From Magnolia sinica (lineage: Eukaryota; Streptophyta; Magnoliopsida; Magnoliales; Magnoliaceae), in contig NC_080590.1 of the NCBI RefSeq assembly GCF_029962835.1, forward strand, positions 56,604,001-56,668,000: a stretch of DNA of 64,000 bases. The letters are read 5' to 3'. The notes beneath the pieces are model-generated. The model had not been told where the DNA came from. It worked only from the letters and a program-made list of their open reading frames with translations, and did not search any database. Both the position numbers and the translations under genes were made by a program. Within the stretch, counting starts at the first letter, position 1, and the number at the start of each line of letters is the position of its first letter. Positions 23,000 through 35,814 of this stretch are shown piece after piece.

Positions 23000-23092
23000 G
23001 AGTTGAGGCTAGGGGTTTTATATTCGGCCTTCCAATTGTGTTAGTAATTGGTGCAAAGTTTGTTCCATTAAGAAAATCAAGAAAAATGTCAG
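23000..23092 (+). pseudogene. Captured exon of adenine phosphoribosyltransferase (APRT/APT)
   Basis: A 93-bp block between an AG acceptor (22998-22999) and a GT donor (23093-23094) encodes GVEARGFIFGLPIVLVIGAK followed by FVPLRKSRKMSG. This is the highly conserved EARGF core and following strand of plant APRT, which salvages adenine to AMP with PRPP. No flanking APRT exons were recognised. It lies inside the CACTA left arm about 1.1 kb before TNP2, in the same orientation. It is a single-exon fragment and cannot make an enzyme. Confidence 0.85.
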
Positions 23093-24192
23093 GTATTATT
23101 CATCAATCTCTTCAAAAAATAATTGATCTTAATTTATATTTTTATTACTTCATTTATATGCTTTTCTAGAGGGCCAACTTGCAATTTCTCATAACCAACT
23201 CTGTCGTAAGATATTACAGTGGATGACGGTTCCCAACAAGTTAAGTTGCAAATTATTATGCAGAGTCGGTTGGATATCTTTTATTTTTATAAATGATCTT
23301 AATAGTTAGTTGGATGATGAATGATACTTGCGATTGAGAATGACAATAAACAACTATATATATATATATATATACATGTTATCCTCAAAGGATTTATTTT
23401 TTAAGGGGACATGATATTCTTGCAGCCTATGGTATGGTGCCCCAATATTGCTCGTATGTTACTAGTATGTTGTAGATATTACTAGGTTAATTTATCAAAA
23501 CAAAATTTGTTTCTTTAGTTTAAAATTCATTTTGTTATTATTTAGCTAGATGATGAATATTAATTGCGATTGATTATGTAATTGTTTAAGTATAGGACAA
23601 TCATTTGCCCATTTGAGAATTTTTATGTGGCCATGTATTGATATAGTGTGCTTTTGGAGGCATAAAAATTCTCAAATTATCCCTCATTTGGACAATTCAA
23701 GATTTAATAGATTAGAATGCTTTCAGTTTCCTGATTTAAATGCACATGATAGTTTTGCGTTGTATCTATCCTTTTCTTTCTGGTTACGTTTCTTATATTT
23801 ATTTCTAATGTCAAATATCCTCACATTATGTGGATACTTGACATAGGAATCAAATGCAAGATCAACGTATCCAAAGAGACATTAAGAGATGCTAATAGAA
23901 TTTCAGTTTGGGCATTTAAATGGGAACATGAAAGTATTACAATCTATCTAGTCTTGGATGGGTGACTGATTTAGTTAGTTAGTTAGAGATACCATTAAGG
24001 ATTCAATTAGATGCCTAAATTATCGTCGCTTGTGGGGTGAGCAATAATGGCGCTTGTTTCATTATAATTTGTCTCTTTAGTACTCTTCCTTAAATTTCTC
24101 TTATACTCATTTTAGTTTATCTCTCCTAGGAAGCTTTGTCGGGCTCACGTTGTATTTCAACTAACTTGTCGAAGTAGCTAAGGAACATAGTG
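23093..24192. other. CACTA left arm between APRT exon and TNP2
   Basis: AT-rich, with a TA microsatellite at 23355-23374. An open frame at 23613-23846 has no recognised domain. TNP2 begins at 24193. Confidence 0.45.
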
Positions 24193-26990
24193 ATGGATAA
24201 GAGTTGGATTCATTTGTCAAGGTATCTCAGTAACTTCTCCTTCCAGTTGTTGTGGTCCAATGGTTAAGATGCATTGTTTGATATGTCCTCCAATTGCATT
24301 GAATGATTTAAGGTAAGCAATGCATACTTAAGTGGAGCTACGGAATTCCTAGACTTTGCATTTACAAATACAAGTAATAGAAGGAGGATCCTATGTCTAT
24401 GTAAGAATACAATAACAACTTCTGGGTATCTCGACAAGAAGCATATGATCATATTGTGTGTGACGGATTTAATACGAGTTATACTCATTGGCGTTTCCAT
24501 GGAAAAACCATGTCTTCTTCTATGCCTAATATGGATCCAAATGATATGCAAGAATTGTTACACGATGCATTCGATTTTTTGGGCCCGGATGATAAAGAGA
24601 GTGATGTAGCATATAGACCTACACAGGGGCTTAATACTAAAGCACCACAAATTTTCAAATTACTAAAAGACATCGATAAGGAATTGTACCCAGGCTGCAA
24701 GAAGTTTAGTAAGCTCTTTTTCGTTATTCAACTATATCACATAAAGAGTCTTGGTGGATGGAGCGACAAGTCATTCACGATGTTAGGTGAATTGATGAAG
24801 GGTGCACTTCCCGAAGGTGGAACCTTACTAAGGTCTTTTTATGAAACCAAGAAGAATATTGGGGACTTGGACCTAAAATTAAATAAAATTGATGCTTGTC
24901 CCAATGACTATATGTTGTATTGGAAGGAGGCTGCCGATGAGCAATCAGGTGGTATATGTGGTGCTTCCATATGAAAAACATTTGAACATCAATCAGAGGA
25001 CGAGACGACTTCTTCGACCGCCAAAGAGAGAAAAATTCCAGCCAAAATATTACCCCATTTTCGTTTGAAACCAAGGCTTCAGAGGTTGTATATGTCATCT
25101 AAAACAATGTCCTCTATGAAATGGCATTATGAGTGTCACACCAAAGATGGAATGTTAAGGCATTCAGCTAACTCTCCGGCTTGGAAAACTTTTGACCACT
25201 ACCATCCGACATTTTCATCGAATAGTCACAATGTTAGACTTGGGTTAGCAACTAACGATTTCAATCCATTCAAAACAATGAGTATTGCTCATAGCACATG
25301 ACCGGTTATTCTGATACCATATAACTTACCACCATAGATGTGCATGAAGCAATCTTATTTCATGATGTCCTTGCTTATTCCTCATCCTTCTAGACCTGAT
25401 AATGATATTGACGTGTATTTGTAACCTTTAATAGATGAGTTGAAGGAATTGTGGGATGTTGGTATAGACACTTATGATGCCGCAAGCAATAAAATATTTT
25501 GAATGCGTATAGCATTATTGTGGGCTATCAGTGACTTTCTTGCATATGCGAACTTGTCTGGATGGAGCACTAAAGGATGCCTTGCTTGTCCTTGTTGTAA
25601 TAAGGACACTTCGTCTAAATACTTGAAGCATGGTCAAAAGTTTTGTTATATGGGTCATCGTTGATTCTTGGAACTTGATTGTAGATTTAGAAGTAAAAGC
25701 AGATCTTTTGATGGTACAAAATAATTTAGTGAGGCACCAACTTTGCTATCAGAGTCTAATGTGTTGGATCAGTTACAAAAAATTAATGTCACATTTGGGA
25801 AGAAGACTCATGGCAATTATGGGCATAAGAGAAGATGAGAGGAGAGTGCGAAAGATCGATATAACTGGAAGAAGCAGAGTATCTTTTTTATTTTCCATAT
25901 TGGGAGCATAATTTATTGTGGCACAATCTAGATGTGATGCATATTGAAAAAATGTGTGTGATAATGTGCTCAGGACACTGTTCAACATTAAAGGGAAAAT
26001 GAAAGACAGTTTAAAGGCACGTCTCGATATGCAAGATATGGGTATAAGACAAACATTGCACCCAAAGTAACTTTCATCGAACAAAACATATTTTCCACCT
26101 ACATGCTTTACTATGTCATCGAGTGAGAAAGATGATTTTTGCAAAGTTTTGAAGCGAGTGAAAGTTCTATATGGTTATTCAACCAAAATTTTATGATGTG
26201 TGCATCTCAAAAAGCATAAAATTTCAAGGCTTAAGAGCTATGACTATCATGTTATGATGCAACAATTACTTCTGGTAGCGATACGAACAACATTACTTGA
26301 GTGCGTGAGCTCAGTTTTGCTTGAATTGTACAATTTCTTTAGGGAATTGTATTCGAAAGTTGGCCAAGTAAAAGATTTTGATTGACTAGAATCTCAAATT
26401 GCGGTAACACTTTGTCATCTAGAAAAGATTTTTTCGCTGGCTTTTTTTTGATATTATGGTGTATTTTCCCATTAATTTTGTGGGCGAGGCCAAAATAACA
26501 GGCCCGGTACAATACCTATGGATAGACCCCATTGAGAGGTGTGTGTTAATGTTTATAAATTAATTTTATTTATCATGTTGTTCTAGTTGCGTTAATCGAC
26601 CATATATTTCTAAACTTCTTAATATTGATAATCATAGGTAGCTACTCACATTGAAGTCATATGTACATAAAAAAAGTCGGCTCGACAGTTCAATTGTAAA
26701 AGGGTACTTAGTGGAAGAATGCTTAACTTTCTGCTTGAGGTACTTGTATAATGTGGAGACAAGGTTCAACTGACCAATACGAAATGACGACTATGATAAC
26801 ACTGTTATAAAAGAATCCGCTATTTTCCCATGAATAGGTCATGCATTAGGGAAGCCTGAGGATTATGTACTAGATAAAGTTGCATTTACACAAGCACATT
26901 GATATGTTCTATTTAACAGCGGCGCACTCATCCCATTTCTTGAGTAAGAAAACTATAACACTTAATTTATACATAATGAAAAATAAGTTA
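24193..26990 (+). pseudogene. CACTA TNP2-like transposase, 5' part
   Basis: It starts MDKSWIHLSR at 24193, the usual start of the Transposase-associated domain. That domain resumes near 24325 (ATEFLDFAF, then W-HGKTM). The Transposase_21 region follows at about 24500-25900, with open frame 24456-24974 (DAFDFLGPDDKESDV, LYPGCKKFSK, WYLKEAADEQ-like). DUF4218 lies at about 26195-26980 (VSSVLLELYNFFRELYSKVG, YFPINFVGEAKI, GPVQYLWIDPIERY). Several stops and frame changes are present. A 100-bp stretch after HLSR (24223-24325) interrupts the N-terminal domain. TNP2 is the catalytic transposase that binds and cuts CACTA ends. Copia-2 interrupts the gene at 26996. Confidence 0.9.
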
Positions 26991-26995
26991 CTATC
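26991..26995. repeat. copia-2 target-site duplication, left (CTATC)
   Basis: CTATC precedes the LTR start TG at 26996 and recurs at 37591-37595 after the right LTR. Confidence 0.95.
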
Positions 26996-27022
26996 TGAAA
27001 TGGCTAAGCTATATGTCCTAGA

Positions 27023-27040
27023 GGGGGGGGGGGGGGGGGG
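27023..27040. repeat. G18 homopolymer in copia-2 3' LTR
   Basis: Eighteen consecutive G. The matching tract is seven G in the partner LTR (near 35842) and in copia-1 (near 8417). Confidence 0.95.
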
Positions 27041-28084
27041 TGAATAGGACTATGCCAAATTAAAAATAAATACTGCGGAATATGAAACAAAGAATAGATA
27101 ACACTATACACCAATCACAGTATAGGAATGGAAAGCAGCCTGAAATAGAGAAATAGAAACAAAAATTGTTTTAAAGACAACCTTACACCAAAAACCAAAG
27201 TTTATGGTAGGATAAATTTATTTCTAGAACAAATAGAGAAACTGAAGCTCAAACTAATAAAGTAATAGTAAGAGATAAATTGCAGAAATATAAATCTTAA
27301 CTATTACAACATTCACTACTGAGCTTGAAATGAAATGATTACAACATTCACATTCACATATCCATCCCACACATGAATAATTAAAGATATGAAATATAAA
27401 CCACACAACCACAAAGCACAAGGGATTATAGTGGTTCGCCTGTGTGTACACCAACTGTTCAACAACAGCCACACAGCTACTCCACTCTTAATATCCTCAC
27501 ACAGGGGATATTAGTGTTCACTATCAAAAATAGGTTTTCCTAGGTTCACTTAAAAACCTTCACAATTGTGTCTTTTTCTGTGGGCTTACACAATTACAAA
27601 AAAAAAAAACCCTTCTTCTGAGTTTTCCTGGCTCTCCTCAGATAACCAATACAACGAATTTTTCTGGCAAATCCTAAAAGAAAACCAAATGAAAGTAAAT
27701 TACATAAATATAAAATACCTGAATTTCTCCTTCGTTCTAGCAGCCCAAAAGAACCAAGTTGGAGTAGAGATTTGAATGTTCAAGATCAATGTCCAATACT
27801 CACTTTATAATGCTTCTAGTTTCTAATAGATTTTAAATTCAAACAGAAGGGCTAGCTTTAATTGATTTTGATTCCAGAAAAAGGAAAACAACAATTCCTC
27901 TTTTTAGATTAGATTGGAATGTAAGAAACAAAATCAATTAACAAAGCTAAAGAAAGAGAATATTAAATATGCACACTTAGCTTAAATGGAGCACATACTT
28001 ATCTCTCAAAAGGCCTAATTAAATTAACTTGAATTGCTTTATTTATTCTCAGATTCGTGCTATATTTATAGGTGAGCAAATCAC

Positions 28085-28440
28085 GTCTTCGACTGGTCTA
28101 AGGACCTCTACGACAGGTTGTAGAACCAACAGATATTTGAAAATTTGGGCATGATAAGATTTGGCAGTTTCACAACTGGTCGTAGGTCTCCTTTGACTGG
28201 TCGTAGCTGGCTGAATTTCAGCGCTGGACTTTGAGTCGTAGGTCTACGATTGGTCGTGGAAGCAGTCAACACTGTTCCTACGACTAGTCGAATAGTCCCT
28301 AGGACTAGTTGTAGCCTAATAAAAAATATCTGAATTTTGCAACAAACTTTACGACTGATCCAGGAATTTCTTTGACAGGTCGAAGCAGTGCTAGGACTAG
28401 TTGAACAAAGTTCAGGACTAGTCTTAGAACTGTCCAAACA
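28085..28440. promoter_or_regulatory. Palindrome array in copia-2 3' LTR
   Basis: Diverged copies of the GACTRGTC-cored motif (for example CTACGACTAGTCGAA near 28278) occur at the same relative place as in copia-1. Several are degraded to GACAGGTYG or GACTAGTTG. Confidence 0.62.
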
Positions 28441-28810
28441 TATATAAAAAATATGAATTATGTATCCAAGATGGCCTACTCTAAAGGTCAACCTAAGGCC
28501 AGTCATACCTCAATAGTGAAGTAAGGACATTGAAACTTAATGACGAGTGACCTTAAAATTAATGATGCTTGAAGTCTTGATGTAGCTCAAATTTGAAAGC
28601 TTCTTGAGATCTTGAGATGGAACTTGAAAGCTTCTTGAGATCTTGAGATCGAACTTGAAAGCTTCTTGAGATTCTTGACTTGTGAACAATGCTTGTCAAA
28701 CAAAGATGATTTTGAGTAGAGCATTGTTCTTCACAAATGTAAGCTTCATAACAGTGTCTTTAGCACCACAAATTTGACAACAAAAAAGGCTATAAACTAT
28801 AGCACTTACG

Positions 28811-28825
28811 ATCTCCCCCTTATGT
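28811..28825 (-). other. copia-2 polypurine tract
   Basis: The minus strand reads ACATAAGGGGGAGAT up to the LTR edge. Extra AGGGGGAG tracts are at about 29032-29042 and 29115-29127. Confidence 0.8.
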
Positions 28826-29336
28826 CAAATTAGTGACAAAACACACTTCCAAGATATGTTATATAATACAGAATATTTGATTAAAGAATCATGCACCAGT
28901 TGTTATATCATGTACCTGTTGTTATCAGCTGGCATACATGATCCTGCAAACCTGTAAATCAATATTCAACATAACATACATGATCCTGCAAACCTGTAAC
29001 TTAATATTTAATATAGTCCACTTCTACACATACTCCCCCTGAGTAACATACAATGCTACTCCCTCCTCATAACATAATCATTCATTAGACACACATCACA
29101 TCCATATCCATTCTCCCCCTTTTTGTCATAATAGGACAAAGGAAGCATAGAACAAATGGCTGAGGAGAAATAAGAAAAGAGATATATGAGTGGAAACAAG
29201 ACAAGATATGATTAACCAGCATAAACAGTTCACACAATTCAGATACAGAGCTAAGTCAAAAATAGCTACAGTCTCAAAACCAGTTAAGCTAACACAAGAG
29301 TAATAAAGTTATAACAAACCAGCTAACTTAAAATAA

Positions 29337-30497
29337 CTAATCTGAATCAGATGAAGGAGCAGGGATGGAAGGATCAAGTTGATGCAAGCCCTTGTTCAAG
29401 CGCCTAAGATATTTGCGCATATACTTGAATTGTAAATCATGGGCAACGACATGTTTTACATCTTAACATTCATATTCTCAACTTTATCTTCCAATGCACC
29501 CAGACGTGCATCAAACTCAGAAGGCTCATAATCTGGATCATTTCCAGAATCAGATTCAAGTTCTTCAAATATATCATCCATGTTGATATCATCAAGAGGA
29601 AGATAACTAGCTTCTTCGTCATGTTCAGCTTCAGCATTGCCACCACCAACACCTTGACTAGGAAGGAAATCAAGCATCATCTTATTGATATTAGAATTGT
29701 TAAATATCACATGATGGATAGGGGCCTCTCCAACCGGCATATCGACTAGCATATGCATAGCCAACACATGCAGTCATCAAATAACCAAAAGGAATGTCAC
29801 TGTGACCAGGATGGAGTCAAAACTGAATAAAAGAGTGACAAATCAAGGTTGGTAGACAAACATGAGCACCGCTAGCAACAACATGAAGAACACGGACCAT
29901 GAAAGAAGTCAATTCAGATTTATTACCCGATCGAAGATACAAGTTAGACACAAAGATTTTGTGAAGAACTCTGTATTTGGGTAATAGATACTTTGAAGGA
30001 AGCACATTCCCTTTATAAGTCCATTGAACATCCAAATTGCATAAATCTTTAGTGAGCATACGTTTTTCAAATACAGAGGGTTTTTTAGATAAGTTATGGA
30101 TAGGAATGCCCTCATCATTCACAGGAATTTCCATAAGAGCTGAAATCAAATGACGATCAATGTCAAATGCTCCTTCTCTTGTGGCTATCTTGAAAGATAA
30201 ATTTTCCAATGAAAAATCACATATGCATGCAAACATGGACTGGGCAATGGACTAGTATACTAGGCCACCCTAATGTAATAAGTTATCCCAGCATATAGCT
30301 TGGAGCATAGGAAGGATCTCAAATGGAGCAACATGATTAATGTCAACAGGATGTTCAGCAATAAGATTACATAATCTGATGTCCTGAATATAGGATGGAT
30401 CATCCTTGGGAGTCCGAAGATGACACTTGGTAATGGGAGCTGATCTAGAGGAAGAAAAAGGACCACGGGATGTTGTTTTTCTACCTCTAGATGCCAT
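29337..30497 (-). pseudogene. copia-2 extra ORF after pol (same family as 1975-3117)
   Basis: ATG at 30497 begins MASRGRKTTSRGP. The central block 30236-29817 is open for 139 codons and includes DIDRHLISALMEIPVNDEGI, KYRVLHKIFVSNLY and HVCLPTLICHSF. A frame change near 29790 leads into the acidic, coiled-coil-prone C-terminal part (LGALEDKVENMNVKM). It ends at TAG 29337-29339. The central block resembles the plant Transposase_32 domain. Function is unknown; membrane features were not seen. Confidence 0.78.
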
Positions 30498-30699
30498 TTG
30501 CAACAAGGATTTCAAGGAAATAGAGAGTTGCAAAGGATTGAGAAGTGGGTTTTCTCAAATCAGATTTTACCCAAGAAAAACCCCAAATCTGAACGAAATT
30601 TGAAAATAAAAAACTTCAAGAGTCAAATAGAAGAAATTTATACTCAAATCTACAAGAAAAATGCAAAAGGAGCACTAACCTTGAAGATTTTGAAGGATG

Positions 30700-30862
30700 G
30701 GTTCGACTGGTCATGCGTCGGCCCGTTGGAGAGAGAAGAAGAAATGAAGAAGAAGAAGTATTTTCCCCAAATTATAAGAGATTCACGCGATGCACGACTG
30801 GTCATAGATGTACACGACCGGTCGTAGTACGACTGGTCATGTAGATTCACGATTGGTCGAGT
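30700..30862. promoter_or_regulatory. Palindrome cluster upstream of copia-2 extra ORF
   Basis: Copies occur near 30703, 30796, 30812, 30828 and 30850, including the perfect ACGACCGGTCGT at 30814-30825. It is in the same location as 3315-3490 of copia-1. Confidence 0.55.
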
Positions 30863-30956
30863 ACCGGCCAGAAAAACTGATTTCCAGCATTATATTCAAA
30901 AATTTGAAAACAAATCAAGCAATTATATACACTATGATACAAATAGACATAAATAA

Positions 30957-33900
30957 TCACTTTAAAATGCAGATGCCAAGATCAAATTTCATTTTATTAA
31001 ACCTGTTTTTATCGAACGGTTTAGTGAAAATATCAGCATGTTGATTCTCGGTAGGGATATATTCCAAAGATATAACCTTTTCTTCTACTAATTCTCGAAT
31101 ATAATGAAATCTAATGTCAATGTGCTTAGTACGAGAATGCTGAATTGGATTTTTTTAAATATTTATGGCACTGAAATTATCACAATATAATAACATAGAA
31201 TCCTGTTTAATTCGTAATAACTTAGCATACGTTTCATCTAAACTAGCTGTGTACACGCTTTAGCAACTGCGATATATTCAGCTTCAGCTGTTGAAAGTGA
31301 TATAGAACTTTGTTTCTTGCTAAACCAAGAAACTAAACAGTTTCCAATATAGAAGCAACCACCATTGGTTGATTTTCTATCATCAAGATTACCAGCCCAG
31401 TCATCATCCGAGTACCCAACTAATTGATCACTGGTCTCATGAGGATACCAGAGACCGAGATTAATAGTACTTGCGACATATCGTATAATCCGCTTGACAG
31501 CAGTCAAGTGTGACTCTTTAGGATCAGACTGATATCTAGCACAAATACCAACACTTAGAGCGATATCGGGTCTACTAGCAGTTAAATACAATAGACTACT
31601 AATCATACTCCGATATAATTTTGGATCCACATTTTTACCTGCAAAATTTTTTGAGAGTTTCAAAGTTGTACTCATAGGAGTATCAAAATTCTTACCATTC
31701 TCAAATCCAAATCTCTTAATCAAATTCATAGCATATTTAGATTGAGATATGAACATCCCGACAAGTTTTTGCTTTACTTACCACCCAAGGAAATAAGTCA
31801 ATTCCCCAACCATGCTCATTTCATACTAAGATTTCATCAAATCTGTAAACTCAATGGTCATGTCAGTATAGGTAGATCCATAAATGATATCATCAACATA
31901 GATTTGTACTAATAAGATTTGATCATTATGTTTTTTAATAAACAGAGTTTTATCAACACATCCCATTTGAAAATTATGGCTTAATAGAAACTTTATTAGT
32001 TTCTCGTACCATGCCCTAGGAGCTTGTTTTAAGACGTAAAGTGCCTTTTAAGGCGATAAACATGATCAGCATTCTTGGGGTCTTCAAAACCCATCGGTTG
32101 TTCAACATAGACTTCCTCATGCAGATCGCCATTTAAAAACGCACTTTTCACATCCATTTGGTAAATCTTAAACTTTCTGAAACATGCAATGGATATAAAG
32201 AGTCTAATTGATTCAAGACGCACTACTGGTGCAAAGGTTTCATCATAGTCAATACTTCAATTTGAGTGTAACCTTGTACCACTAGCCTAGCCTTGTTTCT
32301 AATTATATTGCCAAGTTCGTCAGACTTATTTTTAAAAATCATTTGGTTCTAATGATGTGTTTATCTTTAGGTCTAGGTAAGAGATACCAAACATCATTTC
32401 TCATAAATTGGTTAAGTTCTTCTTGCATCGCAACAATCCAGTTTTCATCAGCAAGAGCTTCTTTTACGTTAGATGGTTCTATCTGGGATGTAAAACACAC
32501 GTAATTACATATATCCTGAAGTTGTCAACGGGTACGAACACCAGTCAGAGGGTTTTCAAAAATCTATGTGGTTGGATGATCTTTAATAGTCATTAGTTCA
32601 GAATCAGTCTGATTAAATGAAGTATCAAGTTTATCAATTACAAGAACTTCATCATTCTCTGAACTTAAGACAGGTGTGTTTAAGTGATCATTAATGACTA
32701 CATTAATGGACTCTTGAATCACATCGGTCCTTTTGTTCAGAACCCTATAAGCTCGACTATTTAAAGAATATCCTAAAAAGATCCCTTCATCACTCTTCAT
32801 ATCAAACTTTCCTAGATTTTCACGATCTCATAAAATATAGCACTTGTTGCCAAAAACTCGAAAGTATTAGACAATAGGCTTTTTATCGAACCACAATTCG
32901 TAAGCCGTTTTATTATTACCTTTACTAGTGTAAACCCAGTTAATGATATAGCAAGCTGTATTGACTGCTTCAGCCCAAAGATTCTTAGAGAGCTTCAAAC
33001 TATTTAACATGACATTAGCCATGTCTTGAAGTACTCTATTTTTCCTTTCAACTATTTCATTTTGTTATGGAGTTTTGGGCACTGAGAATTCATGTAATAT
33101 TCCCTGGTCGCTATGGAACTTCTCAAAACCGCTATTCTCAAATTCAGATCCATGATCACTACGAATCTTACTGACTTGAGAACCTTTTTCAGTTTGAATC
33201 CTTTTAAGAACCTTTTTCACTTCTTCAAAGGTTTCTGATTTGTCCCTTAAGAAGACTACCCAAGTATATCTGGTAAAGTCATCTACAATTACCAAGATAT
33301 ATCTTTTGCCACCTCGACTTTCCATCCTGGTAGGTCTTACAAGATCCATTTGGAAAAGCTCGAGTGGTCTTGATGTGGTATTATAATTCACCTTTTTGTG
33401 GGAGTTCCTTATTTGTTTGCCAATCTGGCATTTACCACATATTTTATCTAATTTTTGTAGTTTAGGTAAACCTCTTATAAGTCCCCGTTTGCTCAATCTA
33501 TATAGATTTCGGTAGTATACATGTCCAAGACGTTTATGCCATAAATCAGTCTCGTCTGTATGGACCATGTAACACGATTGATTAGATGAGCTGGATTCAC
33601 TAATAATATAGCAAGTTTTAGACGTTCTACGTCCAGTTAGTATTACTGAACCCTTGTTGTTTAGAATCTCACAGCTTTGATTAGAAAACCGTACACTATG
33701 GTTATTATCACATATTTGAGATATGCTAAGCAAGTTATGTTTTAGACCTTCAACATATAAAATATTTTTAAACAAAGGAAGGTTATAGAGTTGAACAGTA
33801 CCGTGGCCTATAATCTTGCAATTGCTGCCATCACCAAATGTGACTGAACCATCAGTCATGTCTTTGAGATCGGTGAATAAACCTTTATCACCAGTCATAT

Positions 33901-34720
33901 GCCTTGAGCATCCACTGTCTAGGTACCACTTTGAATGACTTGTTGCTTTGAAAGCGGTGTGAGCAACCAAGCAGGCAACTTTAGGAACCCATTTCACAAC
34001 TATTTTGGGTTTAGGAGTATAGTTGGTCTTCTTCTATCTAATGTTGTAAGAATGACTACTGAGTTAGATTTTAAGAGCTCCTTTAGTAAATATATTATCT
34101 TTCCAGGAAGAGGGTTTCGGTTTTGATTTTTAAAGTTGACATGGGTGCTTTTAGGTTTTTGAAAAGTTTTTATATTTTTAGAAAAACCTTGATAAGTACT
34201 TTTCCCTTTTGAGTTTGAGGACACTCCTTTCATAAACTTGGGAGGAGTATACTTTTGTTTAGGAGGTATATTCTTATCATAGCCCAATCCGGATCGATCG
34301 CCACTTTTTTTTGATCTGGATAATAGTTTTTCTAACTTTGGATCACCTTGGGTATATCTCCATGTGTCCTTTAAACTCAGAAGATAAGATACTTCATTTT
34401 TAAGTATCTCATTTTCAGATTTTAGATTTTTAATCAGTGAGGTTTTGAATTCTAAATCGCATTTTGATTTTTCAAAACAATCTAAAATTTGGGATTTTTC
34501 TAAAACAAGTGATTCAAAACATTCTTTGAGTTTAAAAAACTTTTCTTTTTGAAGTTTAAGTTTGACAGCAATTTTACAACTTTCTTTGTATAGGGCGTTA
34601 TAAGAATCTTGAAGATCCACTTCATTTTCACATTCACTGTTCAGATTTTCTTCACTAGTTGAATCATCATGATTTGAAAAAGTGAACTTGGCTAGAGTCA
34701 TAAGGCCTTTAACTTCATTG
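30957..34720 (-). pseudogene. copia-2 pol (protease, integrase, RT, RNase H), frameshifted
   Basis: Open pieces are at 34701-34000 (linker after the zinc knuckle region), 33997-33065 (protease DSGCSRHMTGD, integrase zinc domain HKRLGHVYYRNL and CGKCQIGK, DDE core start), 32800-32564, 32223-32029 ([22 protein letters not shown]) and 31756-31238 (RNase H, SISLSTAEAEYIAVAKA). The pieces use two different frames, so there are several frameshifts besides stops. It is the paralogue of 3575-7498 and non-functional. Confidence 0.93.
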
Positions 34721-35730
34721 CCATCTCAGTTTTAAAATCTTCTGATTAAGAAGAAGCTTCGGATTTAGATGATTCATCCCATGTAGCCAACATACCCTTT
34801 CTTTTTTGTTTTGTCCTTTTTAGGACATTTGTTTGCTAAGTGCCCATACTCTTGGCAATTGTAACATTAATTATATTTCAAAGACTTCCAACTTTCAGAT
34901 CTAGGTTTAGATCTTTTCTTATTATTTGATTTTTAAAAATCTACCCTTTTCTTGCTTTTGAAAATCTAGTAAAATTTCTTCACAAAAAGAGCCATATCGT
35001 CTTCAGAATTTTCTAAATCTGAGTTTTCTTGAGAAATACCTTTAGAAGATTTGAGAGCAATGGATTTACTTTTAGGAGCTTTAAAGTTTAACTCATAGGT
35101 TTGTAAAGAGCCAACTAGTTCTTCTACCCTCATATTGTCCGTATCACGAAGTTCCTGGATCGCGGTTACCTTAGAGTTGAACCGATCAGGAAGTGAGCGT
35201 AGTATCTTTGCACACACTTTACTTTCTGGGATTTTATTGCCAAGACCCCGCAGTAAGTTTACAATGTTATTTAATCTTATGTAAAAGTCCATAAACATTT
35301 CATTTTCCTCCATATGAATTTCTTCAAATTTGGTTGTGAGGAGTTGGACTTTAGATTTTTTGACAATTGTAGTACCCTCGGGTGTCATTTCTAATATATC
35401 CCAGGCTTGCTTTGCAGTATCATAGGATATGATTCTTTTGAACTCATCCGATGATAGTACGCAAGTGATTGCATTTAGTGCTTTCGCATTGGCACTACTC
35501 TCATTTTTCTGAAGGGTGGTCCATGCGAAATATGGTGTTACTCTCATTGATTTTGAACCATCGATACTAGTCACTTCAGTGGTAGGTGGGTTCCATTCAG
35601 TCACTGTGGCTTGCCACACACTCTCATCCATTGATTTGAGGAACATCCTCATCCTCACTTTCCAACAGGCATAATTGGAGCCATCAAAGGGTGGAGGCCT
35701 AGTGACTGATAGGCTATCAAAATTTGACAT
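34721..35730 (-). pseudogene. copia-2 gag, with damaged zinc-knuckle region
   Basis: ATG at 35730 (MSNFDSLSVTRPPPF) opens 254 codons of UBN2-type gag ending near 34966, then stops interrupt it. The region expected to hold the zinc knuckle (about 34830-34880) has lost its clear CX2CX4HX4C frame compared with copia-1. Confidence 0.9.
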
Positions 35731-35800
35731 CTTATATATAGCTTAGATCATTAGCTCAGGAATTAAATCCAAATAAAAAGCAATAAGAGCGAGCTATTAG

Positions 35801-35812
35801 GCTCTGATACCA
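35801..35812 (-). other. copia-2 primer binding site (initiator tRNA-Met type)
   Basis: Plus strand GCTCTGATACCA lies two bases from the LTR start at 35815. Confidence 0.95.
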
Positions 35813-35814
35813 CT

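Larger units (their letters stand above)
26996..28810 (-). repeat. copia-2 3' LTR (1815 bp)
   Basis: It starts TGAAATGGCTAAGC. The terminal CA has changed to CG at 28809-28810. A G18 run lies at 27023-27040, whereas the other LTR has G7. The palindrome array is at about 28085-28440. Confidence 0.93.

Noticed and set aside
23194-23277. Possible MITE from the pair AACCAACTCTGTCG and GCAGAGTCGGTTGG
   Set aside because: The inverted match is short and imperfect, and no target duplication was found.
24250-24275. tRNA-like string TGGTCCAATGGTTAAGATG
   Set aside because: No B box (GGTTCGANTCC) at the right distance and no cloverleaf; kept only as a weak note on the TNP2 interruption.
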